Source: Ampelomyces quisqualis (Eukaryota > Ascomycota > Dothideomycetes > Pleosporales > Phaeosphaeriaceae). From it: a stretch of DNA of 64,000 nucleotides. Shown in pieces: positions 55,864 to 64,000 of this stretch; position 1 is the first letter of the stretch; the number at the start of each line of letters is the position of its first letter. The stretch is taken from contig JAGTXZ010000019.1 in the NCBI GenBank assembly GCA_018398575.1, positions 1,674,001 to 1,738,000 of the forward strand, read 5' to 3'. The position numbers and the translations under genes are program-made. The notes under the pieces are model-generated. The model was not told where the DNA came from. It searched no databases and saw only the letters and a list, made by a program, of their open reading frames with translations.

Positions 55864-57381
55864 TCATTTGCCTGTAATTTCACCCTCGAGATGCTGCGCG
55901 TCACGTCAATTCCCATTTCCACAAACCACAACATCAACGTACCGACCACTCGGGAATGTCCCTGATGCGCTGCCACATGTACCTCTCGAGACGATTCGCC
56001 GCCTTCGCATACGGCGTGCTCTCATTGTTGTATTTCCGGCAGTTATCAAAAATGAGTTTGGCGTCGCGGATGAGGTCCTCGGGCGTGGGATACAAATCTT
56101 TCTCGTGCTTCTCCTCCATAGTCGCCAAGTCCATGGGCTCTTTGATCACATCGTAGTAGTCGAGTACTTCGTCCTTGTTGACAGGCTGCTGGAACGGCCA
56201 TGCATTGCTATTGTTCTGCATGTCGTTGAGCAGATGCAAAAGGGCATTGTAGTTGGGTCCGTGGCGTGGCGCCCGGGCAAGCTCGTCCATAACGGGCGAC
56301 CAGCCCGAGTTCTTGATGGCGGGGATGGTAAGGGGGTCGATTGCTGTGACCTCTCCTTTGGCCCATTGCTGCGGCGGGGCGTGTACTTGGTACGATTTGC
56401 TGACTGCTCGGATCTTGGCATTGGCGCACTCCTTTTGCTTGAGAAGCATTCGGCGCGACTCGAGGTAGCGGATCTTGGGTACCATGCTGCACTGCATGAT
56501 GGTGCCGCCTTCGTAGTCTTTGATGTAGCCCATCCAGCGCGACTTTTCGAGCGTGATTTCCTTGGTGAAGCCTTGCTTCTTGAAGTAGCCAATGGCGTAG
56601 TTGTCGGCGTACGTCAGGAAGTGCATGACCTGCGACGTGGCTTTGACGTAGTCTTTGAGATGGGACATGAGATGGGCGCCGTAGCCCTTGACCTGCTGGT
56701 CCGACGAGACAGCGCAGAAGACGATTTCGGCGAACTGGCCCTTGTCGAAGGGGCGGTACGTGATGCCACTGTGCCCCGTCAGTACGAGGTTCCCGCAGAC
56801 GCCGGACATGGCCTACCCAACCACCTCGAGCGGCTTCTTCACGATGGCGATGCTCAGGTGGGTGCGGTCGTAGACCAGGCGCGCGATGTAGTCCTTGGGC
56901 ATCTTGGGCAGCTGCTTCTGGAAGATGCACTTCAGGCCCGTCAGGATGATGGTGCTCTCCCGCCTCCCGTCGTTGTTGACGACGCGGAACTCGATGTGGC
57001 CATGGCGCTCCTCGATGGCGGCAGGGTTCTCGGGGAAGGGCACGACGCGCTTCCTGGGCTCTGGCGGCGCGTCGCCGGCTGCCGAGGGCGTCGACGGGCT
57101 CTCCTGCTTTGCGCGCTTGGGGGAGCCGAGGGCGAGGGCGTCGTTCGCTTTGCGCTTGGCTAGCCACGGCTGGTGGTTAGCTCCGAGAACGCTGAGCGGC
57201 ACGTCTGGCGACGAGGGAGGGGGGGCGTCGAGAGGAGGGGGGGATGATGTCGGGTAGGCCAGCGTCTGCCGCAGCAGCAGCATGTCTTTGGGCATGTTGG
57301 GGCGTGCAGGCGCATGGTGAGGGTGGGCATGGCGTGATGCAAGAGGGACAGGGACTCACCGTCGTCGGTTGCGCCCGCCAT
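55864..57381 (-). CDS. gcn5: histone acetyltransferase Gcn5 (KAT2)
   Basis: Catalytic subunit of SAGA/ADA complexes, acetylating histone H3 N-terminal lysines. Model: 57381-57360, 57285-56817, 56768-55943, 55893-55864; 448 aa. The GNAT domain has ERHGHIEFRVVNNDG, KPLEVVGGITYRPFDKGQFAEI across intron 2 with the catalytic Glu in AEIVFCAV, and the acetyl-CoA loop QQVKGYGAHLM, then MHFLTYADNYAIGYFKKQGF. The bromodomain is at about 340-440 (WPFQQPVNKDEVLDYYDVI, PMDLATMEEK, IFDNCRKYNN). The 10-codon last exon completes IPEWSHLEGEITGK. The 22-nt first exon (MAGATDD, perfect CACCATGG context, GTGAGT donor) is less certain; a conservative start is ATG 57295. It shares a 185-bp divergent promoter with ost5. 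Confidence 0.92.
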
Positions 57382-57566
57382 GGTGCTGTGCTGTACTCCC
57401 GAGTCCGCACCTGCTGTTGCTCCAGCGCAGCGTCTCTCTGCGCCTGCTCGGGGAAGTCTTGGACTCTTGGCCAATCACCGACCACCCCCGCTAGCACCGC
57501 GAAAGGCCACCCACGCAGTTCCGGAGCCTGCAGCAACATTCACACCCCATTGCCCCCCATACACCC
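57382..57566. promoter_or_regulatory. compact bidirectional promoter gcn5/ost5
   Basis: Only 185 bp separate the divergent start codons (265-270 bp if gcn5 starts at 57295). No specific motif was identified, but the spacing implies a shared nucleosome-depleted region. Confidence 0.45.
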
Positions 57567-57961
57567 ATGTCGAGCCCACTACGAGACGTCTGGGAGGCCG
57601 CTTCAGCGTCGCCATACTCTCCCGCCGTCGCCAAGAACACGCAATTCACCGTCGGGTTTGCGCTGCTGCTACTCTGTAACCATGTTCCCGCCGCCGTGGA
57701 GCTATCGTGGAGCTTTGCTAATCCCGCGCAGCTCTCGTCCTCGGTGCCGTCTTCGGTCTCAGTACGCGCGCCTTCTCTTCACCTCGACCTCACACTCACC
57801 CTCCAACAGACCGGTCCTTTGTCAATCTCCCCCTCCTCGGCATACCCGCCTCAGTAGCATTTGGGTACGTCACGTGCTCTCATCATGCCAGAGTGAACAA
57901 ACCTGACACATGCAGTTTCGGCGCCGTATACATGATCTGCGCCGTCGGTGTATACGTATAA
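57567..57961 (+). CDS. ost5: oligosaccharyltransferase subunit Ost5 (TMEM258)
   Basis: Small two-TM subunit of the ER oligosaccharyltransferase that N-glycosylates nascent proteins. Four exons: 57567-57675, 57732-57761 (30 nt), 57810-57864 and 57916-57961, giving 79 aa (yeast Ost5 is 86). Splicing yields SPYSPAVAKNTQFTVGFALL, then LSLVLGAVFGLNRSFVNLPL, and finally SVAFGFGAVYMICAVGVYV. Two hydrophobic helices and the C-terminal GVYV agree with Ost5/TMEM258 as I recall them. The reading frame is fully hidden from simple ORF searches because exons are tiny. It sits head-to-head with gcn5 and 156 bp before rad1. Confidence 0.85.
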
Positions 57962-58117
57962 TCTCCTTCTACTTTCGCCGTTCGCGCGTACACTCTTGTA
58001 GTTTATGGGAATGCAATAAAAGTTCAGGTCCGACATTTCTCCCTCTCCCCTCCTCCTCCACCTTTTCTTCCGCGAGCACAGTGCCCGAGCCACGCAAACA
58101 CTTAGACGCCACCGGCA

Positions 58118-59309
58118 ATGGAAGAAGAGGAGCCGCCAGTCCTCACGGCTGTCTCCAGCTCGGCGCGCCAGCTGTTCCTCCTCCTTCGCTGCATCGCCGT
58201 CGCTACCAAAGCCCACGTCACAATCAGTGAAGAGGGCCTCAAGGTCTCCGTGAGCGAGGGCAGCTCTATGGAGGGTGCGCTTGCTACTCTTACTTCTCCC
58301 CGAGAATGACGGCTAATGCGCAGCAGCGTCCACCTTCCTCGACAAATCCCTCTTCACCACCTACAATTTCCACGCACCCACTCCCGAGCGCAACGAGATC
58401 TCCGACAGCGAAGACGATGACCCCGACCCAGCTATCGGCCCCAACTTCCAGATATCACTCCCCGCCCTCCTCGAAACCCTGCAAATCTTCGGCCTCACAG
58501 ACCCAAACACCGCCAAGCCACCATGGGCGCGCGACAACCCGTACCCTACCAGCACCGCCTTCTCTAACAACGTCCTCGGCATGAACAATCTCTGCCGCAT
58601 ATCATATCACAACCCCGGCGCACCCCTTTCCATCATCCTCACCGAAGCCTCGATACGCACCACCTGCGACCTCTCCACCTACGAGCCCGACTACGCGGAG
58701 GAAATCCCCTTTGACCGGCGCAACGTGGTTCTCAAAACCATTATGCGCGGCTCATGGCTGCACGATGCTCTGATTGAACTCTCCTCCACATCCCCCGAGA
58801 AACTGACCATGTACGCCAAAACCCTGCGCGGGAAACCCTTCTTCGCCATCTCTGCCTCGGGTACCTTGGGTTCAGCGCGCGTCGAGTTTAACAATCAACC
58901 CATACCATCTACCGTTCGGAACCCAGCCTCTACAAATCCTAGCTTTGCCACCGCCAACGAGCTGCCTGAGCAACAGACAAACCTTCTCGAAACCTTCCAG
59001 CTCTCAAACCCAAAGGAGCTTCTGCGCTCGAGCTATAAATTCACCTTGATCCAAAAGGCTGCGCGCGCAATGAGTGTCGCCAAGAAGGCCAGTATCCGCA
59101 TGGATTCGCAGGGTGTGTTGAGTCTGCAGTTCATGGTCGAAGTGGAAGCCCCGGCAACAGATGCACCCAGTGACAAGCTGAGTTTTGTGGATTTCGTGCT
59201 TGTCCCGATGATTGAAGAGGAGGGTGATGAGGAGGATGCGGGTCAGGAAGCGGCGGATGAGACGTTGATGGGGATAGATGGAGGGAGTGAGGATGGGATG
59301 GACGAATGA
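58118..59309 (+). CDS. rad1: 9-1-1 DNA damage checkpoint clamp subunit Rad1
   Basis: Subunit of the PCNA-like Rad9-Rad1-Hus1 ring loaded at damaged DNA to activate ATR/Mec1 signalling. Exons 58118-58274 and 58324-59309 give 380 aa. The N terminus (EEEEPPVLTAVSSSARQLF, then VTISEEGLKVSV) and ASTFLDKSLFTTYNF across the junction are typical Rad1. Later blocks include QISLPALLETLQIFG, WLHDALIELSSTSPEKL and SYKFTLIQKAARAMSVAKKASI, ending with LSLQFMVEVE and FVDFVLVPM. The tail is acidic (EEEGDEEDAGQEAADE). The intron acceptor is CAGCAG, so either of two sites 3 nt apart can be used, adding or removing one Ala. The stop codon lies in the first unit of a 19-bp tandem repeat. Confidence 0.92.
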
Positions 59310-59372
59310 GAATGCGATGGACGAGTGTGAATACGATGGACGAATGAGAATGCAATGGACGACTGAGGATGG
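59297..59372. repeat. 19-bp tandem repeat across rad1 stop codon
   Basis: Four units at 59297, 59316, 59335 and 59354. Units 1 and 3 are identical (GATGGACGAATGAGAATGC); unit 2 differs at three or four positions and unit 4 at more. The TGA stop of rad1 (59307-59309) lies in unit 1. Confidence 0.9.
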
Positions 59373-59997
59373 CGCAAGGACACGTCCAATTTCTGAGCTG
59401 GAGAGTATTTCGAAACTCAATGTCGAGTCGCACATGTCATTTCGTACCAAAAAGCGGGCTGGGTCCAACAACGTCGCATTCATACATGGACCTCGTGTTT
59501 CTTTCATTTCGTTGCTTACGATTAAACCATCAGCAAACCATGTGCTCGAAAGAACACTTCTAGTAAATCACTCCTACAGCGGACAACCTTGTCTTCTCTA
59601 CCCCTACGCCCACCGCAGTGCCGTGGCCTCCCCAACCAACGAATTTTCCACCAAGTGGGAACCTCCCATCATAAGAGACGTGTGTGTGTGTGTTGTTCAC
59701 ACATCTGTACGCCATAATGTAGGAAGAAGGAAAAAGAGAGCCGCCAAAATGAAACGCCGGGGCAGAAGCACATGTTCGTCTCCAAAGGATTTCGATGCGC
59801 AGTCAACGAAATATCGGGAACGGTATTCCGTATTCCAGCGTTGAGTTCGCCGGCGTTGTATTTGGAAAGCTGATGCCGGTTCAATTGATTTCCTTTGTTT
59901 TTCGAGCCGTGATAGAGGAGTCGCGCCTGACATCCAGATCTGGTTGTTTCACTGTCCAGCTAGCTATAACTGGGCATTATTGACTCGATTCAGCCAT
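59373..59997. other. convergent intergenic region rad1/toa1
   Basis: 625 bp between convergent genes after the tandem repeat. A minor GTGTGTGTGTG run occurs near 59680. No gene recognised. Confidence 0.6.
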
Positions 59998-61649
59998 CTA
60001 CCACTCAAACTCGCCGTTGGCCTTGTGGAACAGGTATCTATCATGGTCAGTATAATAAGTCTTCGGTTTAGACAGCTGAACACTCACTCCTTCTTGTTCG
60101 TCGTCAAAATCCCGTCCTTAAGCGTGCACTTCCACTTGTTCTTGACCCTCTGCACCTTGTCATACGTGCACAGCATGTAATCAACCATCTCATCGTCACT
60201 ATTGTCTCCGTCGTTGAGTTCATCTTCTGGATCATCAAGATCAGAGTTGATCGCGTCTTCTGGGTCTTCCTCCCTGACGTCGTCATCTCCATCAAAGCGG
60301 GCAGGTCCCGGTGCGCTCGACGAAGCTTCGGCGTCTTCGGCTTGGAGCACGCGGACAGCTGCTTTCCTCTTCTTGCCCTTAGGCATCGAGTCAAGGGGTA
60401 CCATCAGTCCACTGTCCTGTCGCATAGCCATGGCATCGATGCGGGCGCGCATGAACTGGTCAGCTGCAAGACGGCCTGCTTCATCCTGCAAAGCTGCCGC
60501 TCGTGCTGCCTTGAGCGCATTCCAATCCGCCATCGCATCGCCGGCGCCGTCAGTTTGGGAGTTGTACATGTGGTTCTGCGGTGGTGGACGCTGCTGTGGC
60601 ATCTGCTGAGATAGACGTTGTTGCTGTTGCTGGGCCGCCATCATGCGTTGGTGCTGCTGCTGTTGTTGCTGCGCACCATTCTGAGGCATCACTGGACCAT
60701 GGTTCTGGTGGCCAATGTTTGGGAAGTTGGTGTTGTACTGTTGTTGTTGTTGTTGATGTTGCTGCTGCTGCGGGTGCTGCATTTGTCCCTGCATCACACG
60801 CTGCTGCACGAGATTAGCAGCGCGCTGCGAGGCCAAATTTGGCTCGTAACCGCCGCCGTAGCCACCGCCGTTGGCGGACTGGGTCTGTGGATAGCCTGAA
60901 GGAGGTGGCTGATAGCCTCCTGCTTCTGCCTTGACGGGAACATGGGGAAAGTTGAGCGAATCTGGAGGCGCCGATGCCGGCGGGAGATCAGCATCGGCCT
61001 TGACATTTGACGGCACCGTAGGCGGCTGTCTCGGTGCTTCAGGCTGCGGGTCCCACGGAAACTGCGCGACCTTGAGAGCGGACAGCTTCTCTTGCCAGCC
61101 CTGGAAATCTGTCAGCCTGCACTCCTGAACATGTCCAGACGTGATGGTTGACCGGGCTATGCCGTGTCGGGCAGCGATAGGCTTGGCTTTGGCGGGGTTG
61201 CGCAGCTGAGCAGGGGCTATAAAGCGACCCAAATACTCAGGGCGCCCCAAAGCCTGCGCAACCAGCAGGCAACTCAGCCCCGCTTTCGGCTGCCCATCAC
61301 CACCCAGCCAGGCCGCATATCGCCGCCGTGTCGAAGCCAGCGCACACGACGAAACGACAACAGGGACGAAATGAAAATGACATGAAAGGGCGGCAAAAGA
61401 GAGGTGCGACTGCTGAAAGGAAGGGGCGGTAGGCCGGAGTGCCGGCCAGGCAGGCACATACCTGCCTCATCTCGTTGAGCGTCGTCTGGTCCACGCCAAA
61501 CTCCTCGAAGTCATTCTCCGACGCCGAGATCACCTTGTCGATGATCTGCTGGTAGACGGAGCCCTATGTCGCTGTCAGTGGGTGGGTCTCGCCCCATGCG
61601 CCGCCTTGCGCAGCGACCAGGGACAACTGACCACGATAGTGTTCGACAT
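59998..61649 (-). CDS. toa1: transcription factor IIA large subunit (Toa1)
   Basis: General RNA polymerase II factor that stabilises TBP on the TATA box. Four exons: 61649-61632 (MSNTIV), 61563-61462, 61100-60088 and 60037-59998, giving 390 aa. The N-terminal four-helix-bundle part reads GSVYQQIIDKVISASENDF, TLNEMRQGWQEKLSALKV across intron 2, and FPWDP. The linker is long, Gln-rich (several runs of 5-8 Gln, CAG/CAA-coded at 60600-60790) and Pro-rich. An acidic stretch (DDDVREEDPEDAINSDLDD) precedes the beta-barrel part: VDYMLCTYDKVQRVKNKWK, CTLKDGILTTNKKEYLFHK across intron 3 and GEFEW at the end. Intron 2 (361 nt) is the longest in the window and has no gene in it. Confidence 0.93.
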
Positions 61650-62200
61650 GGCGGCGCCTTTTCAGCTCTTGCAACTATCTAGTGTGTGACTTCAACCGTT
61701 CGCAGGGACGACGCTGCGACTTTGCGAGAAGCTGCTCGCGTGCAGAGGGTGGATATAGACGGCAAGCCAAGGCAGGCGTCGCAAGCGCTTTGAGGCTGCA
61801 AATAGACGGGCGCGCGCGCTCAACGAAGCTCTGTCGCGCTGCGCAGTAGATTATGGATACGGTCTTTTGCAGACGGCGGGTTTTGTACGACGGTCTGGGG
61901 TGCCCTCAACTTGTGGTCGTGGGGACGCAGGTGAGGTGTTCCGGCTATGGCCAAGGGCTATCGGCAGTATTGCGCCTCTGTCCGCTGAGCTAGCTCGCCG
62001 CTAGTGCACGTGACCCTTTCATTTGAAATCCAACTCGACAAACAAATGGCCGATTGTGAGTGACGGGGATCCGTGTCTGTAGAGCGACATGTACTTATTA
62101 ATTCATCAAAACTACGCTATCAACATGCCTCCAACAGCTGCTTGCTTCGCTCTTTGGCCTCAGCCAGCGGCAAGTGAGACTGCAAGTGACCTGACATCGA
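61650..62200. other. intergenic region without genes
   Basis: 551 bp between the toa1 start and the bZIP-like gene stop. It includes the toa1 promoter. A TACTCCGTT near-match to the recurrent motif overlaps the downstream gene's stop (62202). No other feature. Confidence 0.55.
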
Positions 62201-64000
62201 TTACTCCGTTAACACCAGAGCATTCTGGAGTGCACTGTCAACATGCTTGCGCCTGAAGCCGGGCGCCCGACCTAGACAAACAACATGCTTGATAAGCTCT
62301 GTAGCAATTGTCAGCTCCACGTCCAAAAATCAAGCAAGCAGGCCAGCAACTCACCATCAATCAGCTTGCTCACCTCCACCCGCGCGACTTTCTTTTTCTT
62401 CTGCATTGACACCAGTTCAACGTCACCCATGATATCGAGGCCGAAGACATCAAAGGCAGTGTCCGACGAGAACCCGTAATCGTAGCCAGGAGCGAGGTCC
62501 AGCCCCAGCGTCTGGTCAACCGACAGATCGATGTTATTAGAGTTGAAAGCAGGCGAGTCGAAAGACATGTCGAGACCGAACGCTGAATCTGGAAGTGAAT
62601 ACGCATTCGTCATGGGTCGCGTAATAGAATCTAACCACACCGTAATATTAGCACGCGCACATCTAATGTCCAAGTTCTGACAAGGAATAAACTCACCACC
62701 TTCCGATGAGTTTCCGGACAAACTCTGCGTCAGGCTCCAACTCCCGTCACTCGAGCGCCGCCCAAATTCTGACCCTTCGTCGTCCTCGACCATGCACTCG
62801 GCAAACGAACTCTTAGGATCGACTCGAAATCCCCATCGTTCCTCGAGATAGCCCTGCACATCATACGCGTCGAACCACTCGCCCTCAAAGCCTCGTAGAT
62901 CCATATTGTGAAGATCTTCGCACCGTTCATCTTCCACATTCTCAATGCGCACCATCTTCTTCTCCAACGGCTCAATTTGTCCAACGGTCCAGTTGTTCTT
63001 CCTGGGCAATATCTTGCCGTTGGTGTCCTTGCGGGGGTAGTGCGTGCCTGCGCCACCAAGTTGTATGAAGGGTGTTTCCCAGAGATCGAGCTCTTCGTTG
63101 ACACCGCAGGATAGAATCAACTTAAAGCGTTCTCGAATTTGATCGAGCGTGAGAAAGGGTAGCGAGAGCTTGAAGACGTGCTTGAGGGCGGACGGACTGG
63201 CATCTACGCTGCTAAGAGCCTGGAAGCCAGTTTCGAGGGTGGCTCGGGTGAGACGGCGGGCGAAGGTTGTCTCGTCGTTGCTGTATGTGAATACTGGGGC
63301 CATGGCCTTGTTGGATAGAGATGGTATTGGGTGTGGTGGTGTGGAAAATCGGGTTACTGGAGGTGTGATGTCTGGCGTTGGGATACGGACGGGAAAGATG
63401 TCGGGGTTCAGAGGTGTGTAGGGGCCAGAGCCTGGTTGCTGGTTGAGAATGTCGACGAAGCCAAACGGGAGTGACCCTCGTGGGTGTGGGGCTGTAGCGG
63501 CGGGTTGATATTGCGAATTGTAATTTTTGAACTGGTCCCAAACCTCCTCGACAGTGAATTGTCGTCTTGGTATTAAGCTGGTGCTCGAAGCCTGTGAAAA
63601 GAATCCATTCATGTTTTGGAAATAATCGTCAGACTGTGTCTCAACTGGGATGGATTGTGTGCCACCTTCGGTTCGATTTGGCATGGCAGAATAACCCCAT
63701 CCAACTTCTATGGCTGGTCTGGAAGGATGATTAGCACATGATACAAATGACAGCAACTTGGCGAAGCTTGGTGAATTTTGACCTTGTGCTGAGAAATCTT
63801 GATATGGCCTCCAAGGGTTCAGGAATGGGGGGGATAGGGACCACTCACGAAGCAGTCATCGGCTCTTGAGCGATACAAGTCGGCTCACCGCCCTGTTCAA
63901 TGCCCTCACCATCCTCATCTCCAGCCTCCAAATCACTAGCAGTCTTCGCCAATGATGTGAAGGTCTCGGTAGCATGCTTGAGCTCCCTAGCAAGACCTGT
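62201..64000 (-). CDS. probable bZIP transcription factor, 3' part only
   Basis: The gene enters from beyond the right edge. Exons 64000-63849, 63718-62697, 62630-62355 and 62298-62201 give 515 aa of the C-terminal part. The first visible residues (ARELKHATETFTSLAKTASD) could be the end of a leucine zipper; the basic region is outside the window. The core TFARRLTRATLETGFQALSS ... LKHVFKLSLPFLT ... WETPFIQLGGAGTHYPRKD resembles a conserved C-terminal block found after the bZIP in many filamentous-fungal factors. The last exon adds ELIKHVVCLGRAPGFRRKHV, also part of that family. Two introns near the end are strong (GTGAGT, GCTAAT branch or CTACAG acceptor), and one (66 nt) is in frame and stop-free. 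The bZIP label is inferred from family resemblance, not from a visible basic region. Confidence 0.55.

Noticed and set aside
61101..61461. Possible gene inside the long toa1 intron
   Set aside because: The open frames are read-through of the toa1 frame and shadows; nothing resembles a domain.
1..64000. tRNA, rRNA, CRISPR, integrase or prophage signals
   Set aside because: I looked for B-box-like GGTTCGANNC words and regular spacer arrays; isolated B-box-like words occur (for example at 31743 and near 48620) but without cloverleaf partners, and no array or phage genes exist in this nuclear fungal DNA.

Overview
This 64-kb window is chromosomal DNA of a filamentous ascomycete (Pezizomycotina). 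The evidence is dense genes on both strands, short introns (about 45-105 nt, GT...CTRAC/CTAAT...AG) in most genes, single-copy eukaryotic core genes, and fungal-only families (Zn2Cys6 factor, SomA/Flo8 LisH factor, Clr5-domain protein, Dal5-type permease). A Dothideomycete is my guess; the class cannot be fixed from this sequence alone. I resolved splice sites by hand and checked that every spliced model keeps frame and ends at a stop.

Layout. 1-4.2 kb: gene-free flank with repeated TACGGAGTA motifs. 4.2-6.5 kb: a convergent pair matching the first two steps of the non-phosphorylative L-rhamnose pathway (lactonase LRA2, dehydrogenase LRA1). 6.8-16 kb: Clr5-domain protein, RNA helicase ROK1, ATP synthase subunit g, and a large MFS transporter whose upstream region holds two perfect 12-bp inverted repeats. 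16.3-20.4 kb: a divergent amidase / Dal5-like permease pair sharing a 501-bp promoter with two GATA-type sites; the permease stop codon lies inside an inverted repeat that bounds a roughly 280-bp MITE-like element. 21.8-32 kb: aquaporin, SDR oxidoreductase, SFR1/MEI5, GWT1, an uncharacterised 848-aa coiled-coil protein, and TIM10 (whose intron is mostly a 16-bp minisatellite). 33-39 kb: SomA/Flo8-like regulator, BET3 (with a 9-nt exon) and the U5 snRNP WD40 protein. 40-45.7 kb: an orphan two-TM protein, two broken MYND zinc-finger loci, and a family-16 methyltransferase. 46-48 kb: a Zn2Cys6 regulator. 48-55 kb: a spacer with AT-rich and TACGGAGTA tracts, a ZZ zinc-finger protein and a concentrative nucleoside transporter. 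55.9-61.6 kb: GCN5, OST5, RAD1 and TFIIA large subunit. 62.2-64 kb: the 3' part of a probable bZIP factor running off the window.

Most genes are independent housekeeping functions. The only likely functional units are lra1/lra2 (sugar catabolism) and the amidase/permease pair (inferred amide or nitrogen scavenging). I did not find a convincing new multi-gene system. The more notable signals are small-scale: splice-structure oddities, repeats inside introns or at stop codons, decayed MYND loci, and the recurrent TACGGAGTA motif.
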